DNA of 64,000 bases from Stomoxys calcitrans (lineage: Eukaryota > Arthropoda > Insecta > Diptera > Muscidae), in assembly GCF_963082655.1 (NCBI RefSeq), contig NC_081555.1, positions 179,778,151-179,842,150 of the forward strand, given 5' to 3'. A program made the translations under genes and the position numbers. This document shows positions 1 to 11,923 of the stretch, in pieces (positions within the stretch are counted from its first letter, which is position 1; every line of letters begins with the position of its first letter). Below the pieces are notes generated by a model that did not search any database, had not been told where the DNA came from, and saw only the letters and a list, made by a program, of their open reading frames with translations.

Positions 1-441
1 GATTTACAGACAACTTCACATCCTTTGATCTCTTTAATTTGCTCATTGCTTTGCATTTAATAAGCCCTCACTTAACAAAACTCAATTACAAATTACACTT
101 GCAGACTTTTCGCGATATCCCATAAGAATTAAAGCAATCATCCTTGTCATAACCAACCAAACCGATCAAAATATTTTCATCTTCTTGTTATGAAAATGTT
201 TTTCTTCTACCAATATTATCCCTACAAAGGAAAGGCAAGAAAGAAAACTTCTCCATTTCACTGGCACGCAGTAGAGTATGCCACACACGTGTGGAGAATT
301 GTATTTTCTTTTTTATACTCCTTCATTGACCATCACTCACACATGTAGGGATAACTGCGTGTGTGTATGCATAAATGATTTACCTTTTCTTTGGTTTCCT
401 TATTCTTTTATCCATGGCAAATATCAGCAGTCAGATATGTA
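1..441. other. Noncoding flank, nothing recognised
   Basis: AT-rich unique-looking sequence. The small open frames here have no family resemblance and no coding character. A MITE begins at its right edge. Confidence 0.5.
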
Positions 442-673
442 CAGGGTGGCTGATGAAAGCCGCTACCAAAAAAAAATGTAATAACTTTTTTTCTATTTAA
501 TAATAATAATTTAATAATTAATTTAATTAATTAATTAATTAATTTAATTAATAATAATTTAATAATTAATTTAATAATTTAATTTAACATGAATAAAAGA
601 AAAATGTATTCCATACACCGAAAAAAAAATGTAGCAATATTCATCATTGTAGCAATATTCATCAGCCACCCTG
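442..673. mobile_element. TA-flanked MITE (CAGGGTGGC family), copy 1
   Basis: The ends are inverted copies of CAGGGTGGCTGATGAA and are flanked by TA on both sides, which is typical of Tc1/mariner-class MITEs. The interior is almost pure TTAATTAA-type low-complexity sequence. A second copy lies in the opposite orientation at 51161-51374. This copy is 232 bp and the other 214 bp. The 18-bp difference equals a short tandem duplication near the right end here (GTAGCAATATTCATCATT repeated). No transposase is encoded. Confidence 0.8.
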
Positions 674-1099
674 TATGTAGCATTATATATGCATAAATAC
701 ACACACATGTGTGTGTATTTACAATATATATGATTTTATATATTTCATAACTACATACGATATTATATGTATGCACCCTAGAGTAATCATATGAGTACAT
801 CTTCCTCCCACTTTAGTGGTGGCCAGTACTAAAACACACCTCTCCATAGCTACACATTCAGCAGCTAGGGATCGATAAGCAATGAAAAATGTTGAATTTT
901 TTATGCACCTTTGGTTTTGCTTTTGCAACTCCAATTTTAGCCTCTTATGGTTTGGTGTTATACCAGTATATTGTTGCTCCTTACTCTGGCAAATGCGGGT
1001 AAGAGAGTCCTTTAAACAGTGGTTTATAACATGGAAGAACTCTCACCCTTGACTACCTAGATTACACTTGGCTACCATTTAAACGCTTGGCTACCATTT
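674..1099. other. Intergenic; contains a 28-bp CA/TG palindrome
   Basis: No gene was recognised. Positions 694-721 form a perfect 28-bp palindrome centred on CA|TG within a (CA)n/(TG)n tract. Just before the next element a 14-bp phrase (CTTGGCTACCATTT) occurs twice, 19 bp apart. Confidence 0.5.
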
Positions 1100-1405
1100 G
1101 GGAGGCCACCGTAGCGCAGAGTTTAGCATGTTCGCCTATAACGCTGAATGCCTGGGTTCAAATCCTGGCGAGACCATGAAAAAAATGTTCAGCGGTGGTT
1201 TTTCCCTCCTAATGCTAGCAACATTTGTGAGGTACTATGCCATGTAAAACTTCTCTCCAAAGAGGTGTCGCACTGCGGCACGCCGTTCGGACTCGGAGAA
1301 AAAAAAAGGGGAGACCCCTTATCATTGAGCTTAAAATTGAATCGGATATGTGAGAAGGAATAGGGGCACCTTAGTGGAATGTTCATGGGCAAAATTTGCA
1401 ATTTT
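1100..1405 (+). mobile_element. tRNA-derived SINE, copy 1 (near full length)
   Basis: It starts GGAGGCCACCGTAGCGCAG. It carries an A-box-like block (TAGCGCAGAGTTTAGC, about 1113-1128) and a B-box-like block (GGTTCAAATCC, 1155-1165), which are internal RNA polymerase III promoter elements inherited from a tRNA. The tRNA-unrelated body ends near TTCATGGGCAAAATTTGC. At least seven more copies in the window share head, body or both, so this is a dispersed SINE family and the head is not an isolated tRNA gene. Confidence 0.8.
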
Positions 1406-2229
1406 TCCTACTCATATTCGAGTGTTTCATCCGATATAGCCCTTTTAGGCTGTAGAAGCCACAATTTAGTTCCTATCGAAAGAAAATCTTACAAGGTTCT
1501 ATTCAATATTTCAGTAGGTATACAAGATTAAAGTCTGACTAGATTTCATCATATGTTTCATGTATTAGGGTATTAAACAGTCGGCTCCGCCAGATTTTTT
1601 CCTTTCCTTACTGGTTTATTATGCATTAATGACTTGGGTGAATTTTATATACGATATCATACTGTAATAGAATGGTTGCATGAAAGTTATAATAAAACAA
1701 AATAAGTAGTGGAGTTTATACCACATTAAACAGAGATTCGACCAATGTTCACTCAAATTTATCAAGTGTTCATTAAGGCACAATAAATAACAGGTCACAG
1801 CTGAACATACCATACAATTATGGTTAAGTAAACGCGATCATTTTAGGAGCATAAAAATTCCACAATTGGGAAATTGTCGTCAATTGGGAGTCTCGTGCAT
1901 GCACAGCAACTCCTTTGCTCCTTCGAGCCAATCTTTTTTTCTTTGGAGTAAGATCGTGTGCCTTCTCTAACATGTAATGCTTTACCATGGGGGATATTCA
2001 GCCATTAGATTGCCCCCTCAGTGAAAAATTTCAGGGATTTTTTCCACTGCCATAGCGTTGGCAACGCTATCATTATTAAGATTTATAGTGCTATACACAA
2101 ACATTTTGTCTACTTTGAGGCGATAGAGTTCGCCTAGAATAGCCGGTTATGGTTTTCCAGCCAAATATAACACAATCGCGCGCACTCATACCAGTGTGAA
2201 CTTATGAACACTTCGTATCAGCCATTTAC
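1406..2229. other. Intergenic, nothing recognised
   Basis: AT-rich sequence with no supported gene and no clear match to the other repeats in the window. Confidence 0.4.
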
Positions 2230-3156
2230 TTTCTTTAATTAACTATGACAGAATATTTGTTCCACTAGCCGAACATAGAATAGCGTTCCAAGCGCATCGA
2301 TCTTCTGCGCTCATTCTATAATCTCTGACACCAAGTTTCGAGGTGTCTCCCACAACTTTATCTTTCCATCGGGCTTTTGGTCTTCCCGGTTTGCGTGTAG
2401 CACCATGTTTGCCTTCAAAAGACTTCTTTGCTGGAGCTTCTTCATCCATTCTGACAACATGACCCAGCCAACGCAGCCGTTTAATGCATGTAACTATCCT
2501 TTCGTCATCATACAGCTCATACTGCTAGTCGTTCATACGTCGCCTATATTCTCTATTGACGCAAACTGGTCCATATATTTTACGAAGAATCTTTCTCTCA
2601 AATACTCCAAGCACTGCCTCATCTGCTTTCACAAGTACCCATGCTTCAGAACCATATAACAGCTCGGGTAGTATCAGTGTCTTGTAAAGTGTAGTCTTCG
2701 TCTGTCGAGAGGTGGTCTTGTTTCTAAACTGCCTACTTAGTCCAAAGTAGCATCTGTTTGCCAGTATTATTCTTCGCTTGATCTCAAAACTGGTGTCATT
2801 CGTTTCGGTTGCGGCGGTGCCGAGGTAGATGAAGTTACTGATTGTCTCAAAATTTTGGTTCCCAACTTTCTCCATTATCTTTATCTGCTCGGTTGTGCAA
2901 GGCATTTTGGAAGTTCAAACCATCCATTTCGTCTTATCTTCATTTACTGCCAGACGCAATTTCATTGACTGTTTTTTGATTCTTTCAAAGGCTGCAGTTA
3001 CTACTTCCGGTGACCGACCTATGATATCGATGTCGTCGGCATAGGTGAGTAGCATGTGTACTCTTGTGTTTAGTGTGCCATATCTATTCACATCTGCATC
3101 TCGTATACTCTTCTCCAGCAGGATTTTAAAGAGATCACACGATAGGCTGTCTGCTT

Positions 3157-3268
3157 GTCTGAAACCCCGTTTGGTATTAAATTGTTCGGAGAGATTCTTT
3201 GCTATTCATACTGTCTGAAACCCCGTTTGGTATTAAATTGTTCGGAGAGATTCTTTCCTATTCATACT
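3157..3268. repeat. 56-bp tandem duplication inside the LINE
   Basis: Two adjacent copies of the same 56-bp block (starting GTCTGAAACCCCGTTTGG) differ by about one base. 56 is not a multiple of three, so the duplication shifts the reading frame within the RT palm region. Confidence 0.9.
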
Positions 3269-3774
3269 GAGGAACGCGTAACAGCAAGTGTCATCCTGCA
3301 GAGTCTTATTAATTTTGCAGGGATACCAAACTCAGACATGGCTTGAAATAACTTTGAACATAAAGGATTATCGAAGGCGGCTTTGTAGTCAACAATGAGA
3401 TGGTAGGTGTTGATTTGTCCTTCTAGGGTCCTTTCCAGGATTTGGCGTAGTGTGAATATCTGGTCCAGGGTGGATTTACCAGGTCTAAAGCCGCATTGAT
3501 AGCGCCCAATTATCTCATTGACTTTAGGTTTTAATCTTTCACACAGTACGCTCGAGAGTATCTTGTATGCGATGGGGAGGAGACTTACTCCTCTGTAGTT
3601 GGCACATTCGTCTTGTTTCCTTTCTATGCTGAGGTTCCAATCATCGGGTATGCGTTCTTCTAGCCAGATTGCGCAGATAAGCTGATGCATACGCCTTATC
3701 AGCGTGTCGGTCTCCGGTCTTAAATAGTTCAGCGGGTAACCCGTCGGCTCCTGCTGCCTTGTTGTTCTTTAGTC

Positions 3775-4006
3775 GGGTCACTGCTACTTGGACCTCATTC
3801 TGACTAGGAGGTAAACATTCAATACCATCATCAGGGATTGGTTCTGCGGTATCCTCTTCGCCGCCAACGTCGGACACTAGCAGTCGGGTCGGGTCACTGC
3901 TACTTGGACCTCATTCTGACTAGGAGGCAAACATTCAATACCATCATCAGGGATTGGTTCTGCGGTATCCTCTTCGCCGCCAACGTCACTAGGACACTAG
4001 CAGTTG
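3775..4006. repeat. About 116-bp tandem duplication inside the LINE
   Basis: Two near-identical blocks starting GGGTCACTGCTACTTGG are separated by about 116 bp. The right copy has a few extra bases near its end. The coding block encoding the LPPSQNEVQVA stretch is therefore present twice. Confidence 0.85.
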
Positions 4007-4120
4007 GGTTAAATATTCTTTCCATATCCTCAGCATTTTATCTGTGTCAGTTGCCAGATTTCATTCTTCGTCTCTGCAGGAGGATGTGCCTGCACAGCTA
4101 CCCTATTAAAATTCTCGCTA

Positions 4121-6000
4121 CATATAATTGCATTGCCATATTTCAACAAATTGATCATACATCACAAAGATCAAGTTCATCTATCTGCATTGACTAACAA
4201 GCATTTTCCAAATTTCCTACAGTTTACCTCATTGCGACACAGTGTTTGACTCTTATTTCCCCAAATATTCCCCTGTGATTTTGATTTTCCATTTACTCTT
4301 GGTATATTCCTTACTCCTTTTTTTTGGTATATTCCTCAATGCTCCCTGCTTGTGCTGTGAGATGGTTGATTTTGGTTATGGCCACTTTTTTCTCATTCTC
4401 GGTAATGGAAATGTCCATGCAAGGCAGAGGCAGCTTGAAACAGGTGTTGTACGGGTGAGGGGAAGAGTTCAATAGCCATTACCTTTTGTTCGAGGTGATT
4501 TTGTTTTTGTTTTTTTTATTCGGCTTTGTTTTATTTTCCAACCAACAATTTTCCAATGCCTTAGTCTGTGGGAGGGGGAAGGGCTACGAGGATATTGGCC
4601 AGAGGCGACGCCAAGTTTGTTTTTGTAAAAACACATTTATTTTAGGTGGCCTCTCGCGTCTTTTGAGGGGGTTTCTGTGTTGTTTCAACATTGAAGTACC
4701 TTTTATAATTTTTTTTTTTTGTTTTGGTTTTTGCCCCACCGGCTGTGTGTACTCGGGGCGAGCTTTTTTCAAGAGAACATTGGTGCTTAATGAGTTTAAT
4801 CGCAATAATTTTAATTCTTATGTCTACTGACCCTTTTTTGTGACCTCATCCCCCCAACTCCCTTGGCCGCCCACACTCCTCTAGCTGGCTGGCTGGCTAG
4901 CAGCTGCAGCAAGGGGTTAGCCCGTGAAGAAGCTCTCTAAAAAACAAAAACATCAACAACAAATACTTGTTATTGAAGTTATTTTTCACCTTGCTTTTTT
5001 GTTTGCTTGGCGTTGTCGTTGTTGCTGTTATTGTTGTTGTTTATTCGTTAGTTATGGCTCTTTGTTTGAATGCGGGCTTTGTTATTTACGGGCGTTATAT
5101 GTAAATTTTAATAGCAGAGAAATTTTTCACTTTTTGATCCGCCAGGACTTGTGGCATTTCTTTCGGTGGGGGTGCGGCTGAAATGTTTGTGGCAGGCCCA
5201 GCAAGAGAAGCGAAAATTCGGTTTGCCATTGTTGAAATTGAAGATGAATCCTTTTTCGATTTGGTTATTAATACGTTTGATGTTGTGCTAATGAGCGTTA
5301 ATTAAACGTGTAATTAATTTCTATATATTTTTTGGCTTTAGTGGGAGGCTAGCCCACCGGCTGCCTGACAAGGTTGCACTACGAAGAAGAATACATAAAA
5401 GAGGCGGATAAAGGATTTTTCAAGTGTGCAGGTGTATTTGGTGTGGGCTTGGTTGGAGGTTGGTGAATAAGTTTTCTGCTGATTTGCATAACAGCAGGTA
5501 AATTAATTATAAAAATTATAACTTTTGTAATGTCAACCTGCTGCTTTGTTGGCTTCCACTGCCACTGTCACTAGCGCTGGCGCTGGCACTGGCCTTAATA
5601 TCAATTCAATGTTAAAATCAATTGATGAGGTGTTTTCGAACAGTTTGAGGAGGTCGGTGGAGTGGAGAAGAGCGGCATAGGGAGAGGAATAGTGATTTAT
5701 TTGTGTCCTTATTAACGTCTTCTATGAGTGTGCTACTGTTAAGTAGTTTCTGTAATTATATATAATTTTGTGTTAATGGAATGCCTTGAAGACTTCTAAG
5801 GACACACTCTGATGGCTTTCAAGGACTGAATCATAGTGCCATACAAATTAAAATATGAATTTTTAATGAGAGACATTACCTAAGAACAATCAACAACAGC
5901 AACATCAAAAAATCAATAAAACTACTTTCACAAATTTGTCACAATATTTTTGTTTAATATTAAGAATAAATTGAAGACAGAAAACCACTTAGCCGATCAT
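4121..6000. other. Long noncoding stretch, no repeat family recognised
   Basis: T-rich sequence with poly-T runs, a run of CTGGCTGG-type repeats near 4880-4900, and a GC-richer triplet-like patch near 5560-5595. The open frames here have low-complexity products. This is one of the few repeat-poor blocks and could hold regulatory sequence, but no specific site can be supported. Confidence 0.4.
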
Positions 6001-6129
6001 CTAGCATACAGGGTAACACATCGTGTTATGAAATTCATTCATTTATTCATCTGTCGAGCTATTAGAAACGACACAACATAATATGGTTTACAAGCCAACA
6101 TTTGCTTCAGAGTTTGTTTAAAAAGAAAG

Positions 6130-7290
6130 TTATTCGATGAAATAGAAGAGTGATAGTGTGATTGCGTTATATTTGGCCGGGAAATAACAATTGGCTACTA
6201 TTGGCGAACCCGAACACCTCAAAGTGAACAAAAAGTTTGTGTATCACTGCACAAATCGTTATAAAGATAATGGTAGCGTTGCCAAACGTCATGGTTGCCA
6301 AACTGCAAGAACACCTGAAATGGTTCGGCGAGTGAAATCCATGCCGTATTGCAATCAAGTGGTTAAAGATCTGAAAATATCCAGGGAAAGGAATTCACGT
6401 ACATTAAAAAAGGGACTCAAGATAAAAACTTGCAAGTTTAAAAACCCACACAATCTTACACCAAAGCAAGAAAAGTTGGACTCGAAAGAGCAAAAAAGTT
6501 GTTGCTCATGCACGAGCATTATTACCACCATAATGATGACATATGTGACCACCTTATCGTATTCATGAAGCATGTCGCCAAAGATGCACAGAAACAGGTG
6601 TTTTCGTATGCCATGGAAGTGATTGTAGTTGTGTGGACAAAATATCCATAAGTACAACCCAAAACACATGCATTGGAATAGAACAGCTAATGTGACAAGG
6701 TTTCGACCTTGGTAAGTATCATACTTTCATTGTAAACGCGTTTCACAATAAAACCTCCTTTGAAGCCTCCATCCCCAAACGTATGTGACCACGACTCGAA
6801 AGAGAAATAAAAACGTAAATGTGACTTATCTTAAGGGAAACATTATGGAAGCTGCTTTGGAGCAGTGGACACCAACAAGAATCTCACAAAGTATGTGTAA
6901 ACAGAGAATGGCTAAAAAATCATGATCCGCACTTCATTTCCTCCATATAGTTGCTGTTCAATTTGCCAGAACCAAGCGAACTTAGAGAATTTGAGCCTAC
7001 GAACGGTTATCCGAAGAAATTTTCATCGATCCTGGCGTCATGCAAATGCGATTGATTATCGGGGAAACATTTTGGAAACTGATTTGGAGCCATGGGTAGG
7101 CAAGCATTTTAATCGTAGACCATGGACGAACCAACAAGACTCGGCACATCTAAACCAAGAATGACTAAAAAATCATTTTCCCACTTCATGGATCGAACTT
7201 GTCAAGTTCTTTGCAGGGTAAATCTTTATTGGGAGAAACTAATAAGGAATAATAGGATGTCATATCATGAAATCCACATGGATTCACACG
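6130..7290 (+). pseudogene. Decayed Tc1/mariner-superfamily transposase
   Basis: The block at 6191-6480 encodes an N-terminal DNA-binding region with KKFVYHCTNRYKDNGSVAKR, ARTPEMVRRVK, VVKDLKISRER and HNLTPKQE, matching insect mariner-like helix-turn-helix domains. Downstream (about 6825-6950 and again about 7040-7180) are two separate, diverged copies of the region around the second catalytic Asp. The right copy contains RRPWTNQQDSA. Stops and frameshifts interrupt everything. The element is non-functional and partly rearranged. Its ends were not identified. Confidence 0.75.
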
Positions 7291-7309
7291 CTTCGAAAGA
7301 TGTAAATTC

Positions 7310-8006
7310 GAGAGATCGGTTTATATATGATCAACATTAGGTTAAAGACTGATTTCGGCCATTCCTGGAATATATTAAAGGTCATAGCAGAAGTCATCGT
7401 GCGAAATTTCAGTCAAATCGGATAAGAATTGAGCCCTCTAGCGGCTCGAAGAGAAAAATCGGTAGTTAAGCTATATCTGATTCAGACTATACTTAGAATT
7501 ACTCTACTGGAGATCATATGAAAAATCATCATCTCCAAATCGGAGAAGAATTTTTGCGCTCGAGAGGCTCAACAAGTATATTCTGGAGATTGGTTTATAT
7601 GGGAACTATATCAGGTTTTGAACCGATTGGGACCAAACTTTGCAAAACTGTTGGAGGTCATCAAACTTGACAAATCTGTTGGATGTCAAGAGGAAAATTT
7701 TTGCCAAATCTGATAGAATTACGCTCTCGAAAGGCTCAAGAAGTATAAACGGGAGATCGGTTCATATGGAAGCTAAATCAAAACATTGACCGATATGACC
7801 CATTTACAATCCCTAGGTCGAGAATTTATGCAAAATTTCAGGCGCCTAGCTTTTCGATAGACAGACGGACAAGGCTAGGTCGACCTAAAATGTCATATAG
7901 ATCAAGAATATATACGTTATGGGATCTTTGGGGAATATTTCGAGATCCTACAAACGGAATGACAAAATTAGTATACCTCCATCCTAGGGTGGAGGGTATA
8001 AAAATA
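7310..8006 (-). mobile_element. Family-A DINE/Helentron-like repeat, 3'-truncated
   Basis: The right edge carries the inverted family-A 5' terminus (GGTGGAGGGTATAAAAA). Left of it are the block containing TCAAGAATATATAC, a short GACAGACGGACAAGGC microsatellite remnant, and degenerate tandem units with GATCGG(T)TTATATGG. The palindromic 3' end is missing on the left. Confidence 0.75.
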
Positions 8007-8560
8007 TGAGAATATGGAAACGCCGAAGTAAATTATTGTAGGAAAATGGGTCAAAATACCGGCAGATTACATTCGGCAGATTAAACTCGTTTTTTGACTG
8101 ACTCAGATCAATAGTTAATACAAAAGGTAATCATATCAAGCAAAACTAAATGGATTCTGAAATTTAGATTACATCCGCACATTTTTGTCATTTGAATCAA
8201 TAAAAAACATTTTTCTGTTTGTTTCTTCCATTTGCAAGATTTTTCTTTGCAAATGGAAAAGGAAAGCCAGAGATCCCAACACACACCAACCAGTATGGAA
8301 CGCGTTTCGTAATTTGGTTAAAATTACTTATCCGCGTTTATTTATTTATTTGGGAGCTATATCGAATTAAAGAACGATATACTCCATATCTGGTTCATAA
8401 CAACTAATTACCCTGAAATTAGTCGTTATTTGGTTATAAAAACACCTTTTATCCACTCAAGACCCTTTATCGGGAAGTTGGTTTTGAAGGCAGCTAAATC
8501 CAAATATAGTCCAATCTAGAACTTATTCCACAGGATTATTAAGAGGTTCAAAAAATCCAC
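8007..8560. other. Intergenic, nothing recognised
   Basis: AT-rich sequence with short open frames only. No family resemblance was seen. Confidence 0.4.
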
Positions 8561-8730
8561 CATGTAAACTTCTCTCCAAAGGGGTGTCGGCACGCCGTTC
8601 GGACTTGGTTATAAAAAAGGAGGCCCCTTATCATTGAGCTTAAACTTGAAACGGACTGCACTCATTGATATGTGAGAAGTTTGCCCCTGTTCCTTAGTGG
8701 AATGTTCATGGGCAAAATTTGCAATTTGCA
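8561..8730 (+). mobile_element. SINE copy 2 (3' body only)
   Basis: It matches the SINE body from CATGTAAACTTCTCTCCAAA to TTCATGGGCAAAATTTGC. The tRNA-like head is absent, so it is 5'-truncated, as expected for target-primed integration. Confidence 0.8.
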
Positions 8731-8901
8731 AATTTCAATGATTTCCAATCGATGCTCGTTTGTGAATTGCTCCATGACAAAATGGCAGAGTATACTGAAC
8801 ACTTTTCACTTCCACAGATGACGTATATTGAATTTTACATTTTGTTTTAATTTCACCCATTCCTGGTTCATGTCTAGGCTAAAACAACTTTAATTTCCAA
8901 A

Positions 8902-9197
8902 TGCAAATTTGCCCTTGAACATTCAATTAATGAACAAGGGCAAACTTTTCACAAATCAATAAGTGCCGATTAAACTTCTAGCTCAATGATAAAGGACCTC
9001 ATTTTTATAGACTAGTCCGAACGGCGTGCCGCAGTGCGACACCTCTTGGCATGCCTTCCATGCATGGCATAGTACCACACAAGTGTAGCCAGCATTACCA
9101 CCACCGCTGAAAATGTTTCTGATGTTCTCGCCTGTACTCGAACCCATATAGTCAGCGTCATAAGCGAACATGCTAACCTCAGCGTTGCGGTGGCATC
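8902..9197 (-). mobile_element. SINE copy 3
   Basis: A reverse-strand SINE: the body (ATGATAAAGGACCTC, CCGAACGGCGTGCCGC) is followed by the inverted B-box (ACTCGAACCCATA) and A-box (GCTAACCTCAGCGTTGCGG). The sequence is diverged but the order is complete. Confidence 0.8.
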
Positions 9198-9267
9198 CAG
9201 CAACCTTAACATCACACCCTTAAATGCTTAACTCATAAAAAATCACCTTTTAGCCCTTGGTTGTCAC

Positions 9268-9510
9268 ATCAAAAGTCATCGTGCGAAACTTCAGCCGTAT
9301 CGAATAATAAGTGCGCTCTGTAGGCGGAGGTTTTAGACCGATTTGGACCATACTTGTCATTGATATTGGAAGTCGTAAAAGAGTCAAGTTTAGTCAAGTC
9401 GGATAACAATAGCGCCCTCATGACCCAATTTAGACCATTTATAGTCCCAATTGTAGTATTCCCAAAATATTTCGACAAAATTTCGAGCGGCAAGCTTTAC
9501 TCGATCGAAT
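9268..9510 (-). repeat. Degenerate family-A repeat fragment
   Basis: It retains the typical unit phrases (TCATCGTGCGAAACTTCAGC, GACCGATTTGGACCATACTTG, TTCGAGCGGCAAGC) in minus orientation but lacks both ends. Confidence 0.6.
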
Positions 9511-11923
9511 TTTAACCTATGTTAGGTCAGGCAAAAGCGGAAGTCCTTTACAGACTTCCTTAGACTATTTTTAAGTCTATAAAGCAACAGACCAAGGCTT
9601 CTGATGCGAATCAAATCCAAGACCCCCGCTCCGACAATACGCTATCGGGGCGCCTGTTATCCTATGTTAGAGGGCAAAAATCTATAGCTTAGCATTCATA
9701 GATTCTTAACAATCTCCATTTTTTTCTTAAACCTCGTATTTCTTTTGCACCTCAGTTCTCCTTTATAATGTTATTGAATCGTAAATCCTACTTTTATCGC
9801 CATCTTACCACCATCAAGTAGTAGTTTCTACTCATTTTATTTTGCCAGAGCAATTCTTTGTTATTTATTTCTAAACAAAAATTACTTAAAATTAAGATTC
9901 CCCTCCGAGCCACCAAAAAAAAAAACCCGAAAACAGAAACATCTTCATGGCTAAACATTGAAGATGTTGAGGTGTCATTATCCCGCCTTCAATGGTACGC
10001 AGCCCTCCTTAATGTTGTCAAATGAAAAAACCATTACAAAAAAATTTACATTCGGATAAATGTGGAAGAAGAGGCAAACGGTGAAACGGGAAGCGATGGT
10101 AAACAAAAACCACAGCGACCTTAAACTCAAGCGCATTACTTTCGGTAATGAATGTAAGCGAGTATTGATTTTCTTTGCCACAGCCACAGCCCGCCGCATT
10201 ACCGTCGCCAAGATGAAAACCAAAAACGGAAATTTAGACGACATCCCATGAAATATTTACAAAATGTGAGCGTTTTGTAGGGGAAAAAATCGACCCGAAG
10301 ACAAGGACGTTGCGTGTATCCCACATCCATCCATTACTTCACCCAAGGGCACAATCGGCAGATTCCTGCCAGGGCTTTCTGGGTTGGCGCAGTGTTTTCA
10401 GTCTTCTCGAAGTGGTTTTGCACAAGCAAATCCCTTTCTAAACTTTGTTAACACCTCCAATTAAAATTTATTTTTGTGTATTTTAGTTCCGTTCCATTAT
10501 TCTTTTATTGTTTCTCGTGGAGGGGCGATGAGGGACGGTAGAGGGGAACGACAACTAGCAGCAAGGACGAACATTCATATTATTCTCCATAAGTTAGTAG
10601 AAGGCTATGCCACAAGATGCTGATGACAGTTCTAAAACAAACATTTGTGGTTTGGCTCAAGCATTGAGGGAATACAAGGACATATGAATTTGTTTAATTT
10701 TCACCATAAGTGTGAGTGCGTATAGGTCTGGCTGTGTGCGCGTGTGTGTGTGTGTGTGCTGGAATATGTTCCTTTATTATTCTACCCATAATTGATGTCA
10801 TCGACCTCGTTATGTTTTTTGTTTTCTCTACTTCTCCAATGTGAGTTTCCTTTTTTGTTGTTTTGGTTGGTTTGTTTGCCATGTTCCAAAACACACAGAG
10901 CTATGTACTCTCTAAGGGAATCTGAATATTCAAATATCAGTGTTTACAAAAGGCAACCAACGAAACATTTGCCCAGTCGGCCATCATCAGCCACTGAAGC
11001 AGCCAACCTGCCTAACAGACAGCCAACAAAACTACCATATGTTTGAAAAAACAGAGACAGAGAGAGAGAGAGCGAGATAGAGTGCTACACTTGAGCATCA
11101 ATTTGCTGGGGCCAAGTGTATAAGGATGCAAAACTATCAACAAAAATATTTTAAATTGAAGATAGAAACTCATTTTTCATGCAAGTTATTTTGAGTCAAA
11201 ATCCAAGAAGACCACATTTTTCAAAGATGGATCGCCCCGGATGCCGGATTGCCAATGTCTGATCTTTTGCTACACTGTTATCACAATGGACTAAAATTGT
11301 CGAAGTGACAATAGACAGCCGCTCTAACCTAAACTGTCTGAGATTCTTTTTCGTTTCACCCTAATGTCCACACTTATATGTACTTGCTACACATACATAT
11401 ATCTATAAGCAAGCATGGCAAAAATAAATTCCATTTTTTGTTGATTTTTTGTCATGTCATTTGAATGTCTTTTTGTTCAAATGCTTGCCCTCAATGCCCC
11501 AGACGTACTGTGGTTTATACGAAAGCGAATTTACGATCACCATTTGCATGTTTTCAGTATTCCATAGGCAATTTTTAACATGAGTTAAAATGGTAGACAG
11601 TCATGGTGAAGAAGTGCATCATAAGGACAACACTGCAAGTGAATAGTGTCTACGCTTAGATGGGACACCCCTACTAGGCCTCGGGCGTTAAGCTATAGCC
11701 TAACGAATTTAGTAGGATTCAGCCACAGCGACCATGAGAAGTAAACCAATGGGAGAGAGGAAAGGAGATAGAAGCATTGATACCATTTTAGGATAATTGA
11801 GGCGGCTCTTGGAAGCCTACCTGAATTGAAAGAAGTTTCGTATCGAGATCAAGGACAAACAAATGTTTACATCCATCTGGTTGGTCCAAATATACGGATG
11901 GATCAAAATTACAGAGAACAAGT
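9511..11923. other. Mostly unique intergenic sequence
   Basis: No gene was supported. It holds a (TG)n microsatellite at about 10739-10759 and an (AG)n tract at about 11052-11073. The 60-90-codon open frames, some open on both strands, show no family features. It could contain regulatory DNA. Confidence 0.4.

Larger units (their letters stand above)
2230..4120 (-). pseudogene. Broken non-LTR retrotransposon (LINE) reverse transcriptase
   Basis: Read on the minus strand, this gives several out-of-phase blocks of a LINE ORF2. In order these are a pre-RT block ending near NKAAGADGLPAELFK (about 3700-3877), the finger/palm block with YRGVSLLPIAYKI and GFRPGKSTLDQI (about 3262-3640), the catalytic YADDIDIIG (3017-3043), then SNFIYLGTA, LYGSEAW and a C-terminal GRPKARWKD block (2243-2905). 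Frameshifts and two tandem duplications (56 bp at 3157-3268, about 116 bp at 3775-4006) break the frame, so it is a dead copy. No endonuclease domain was found to the right, so it is probably 5'-truncated. The clade was not resolved. A related C-terminal scrap lies at 61310-61530. Confidence 0.85.

Noticed and set aside
1112..1170. Possible tRNA gene with A- and B-boxes
   Set aside because: The same head occurs in several dispersed copies with a common non-tRNA body, so it is a SINE head.
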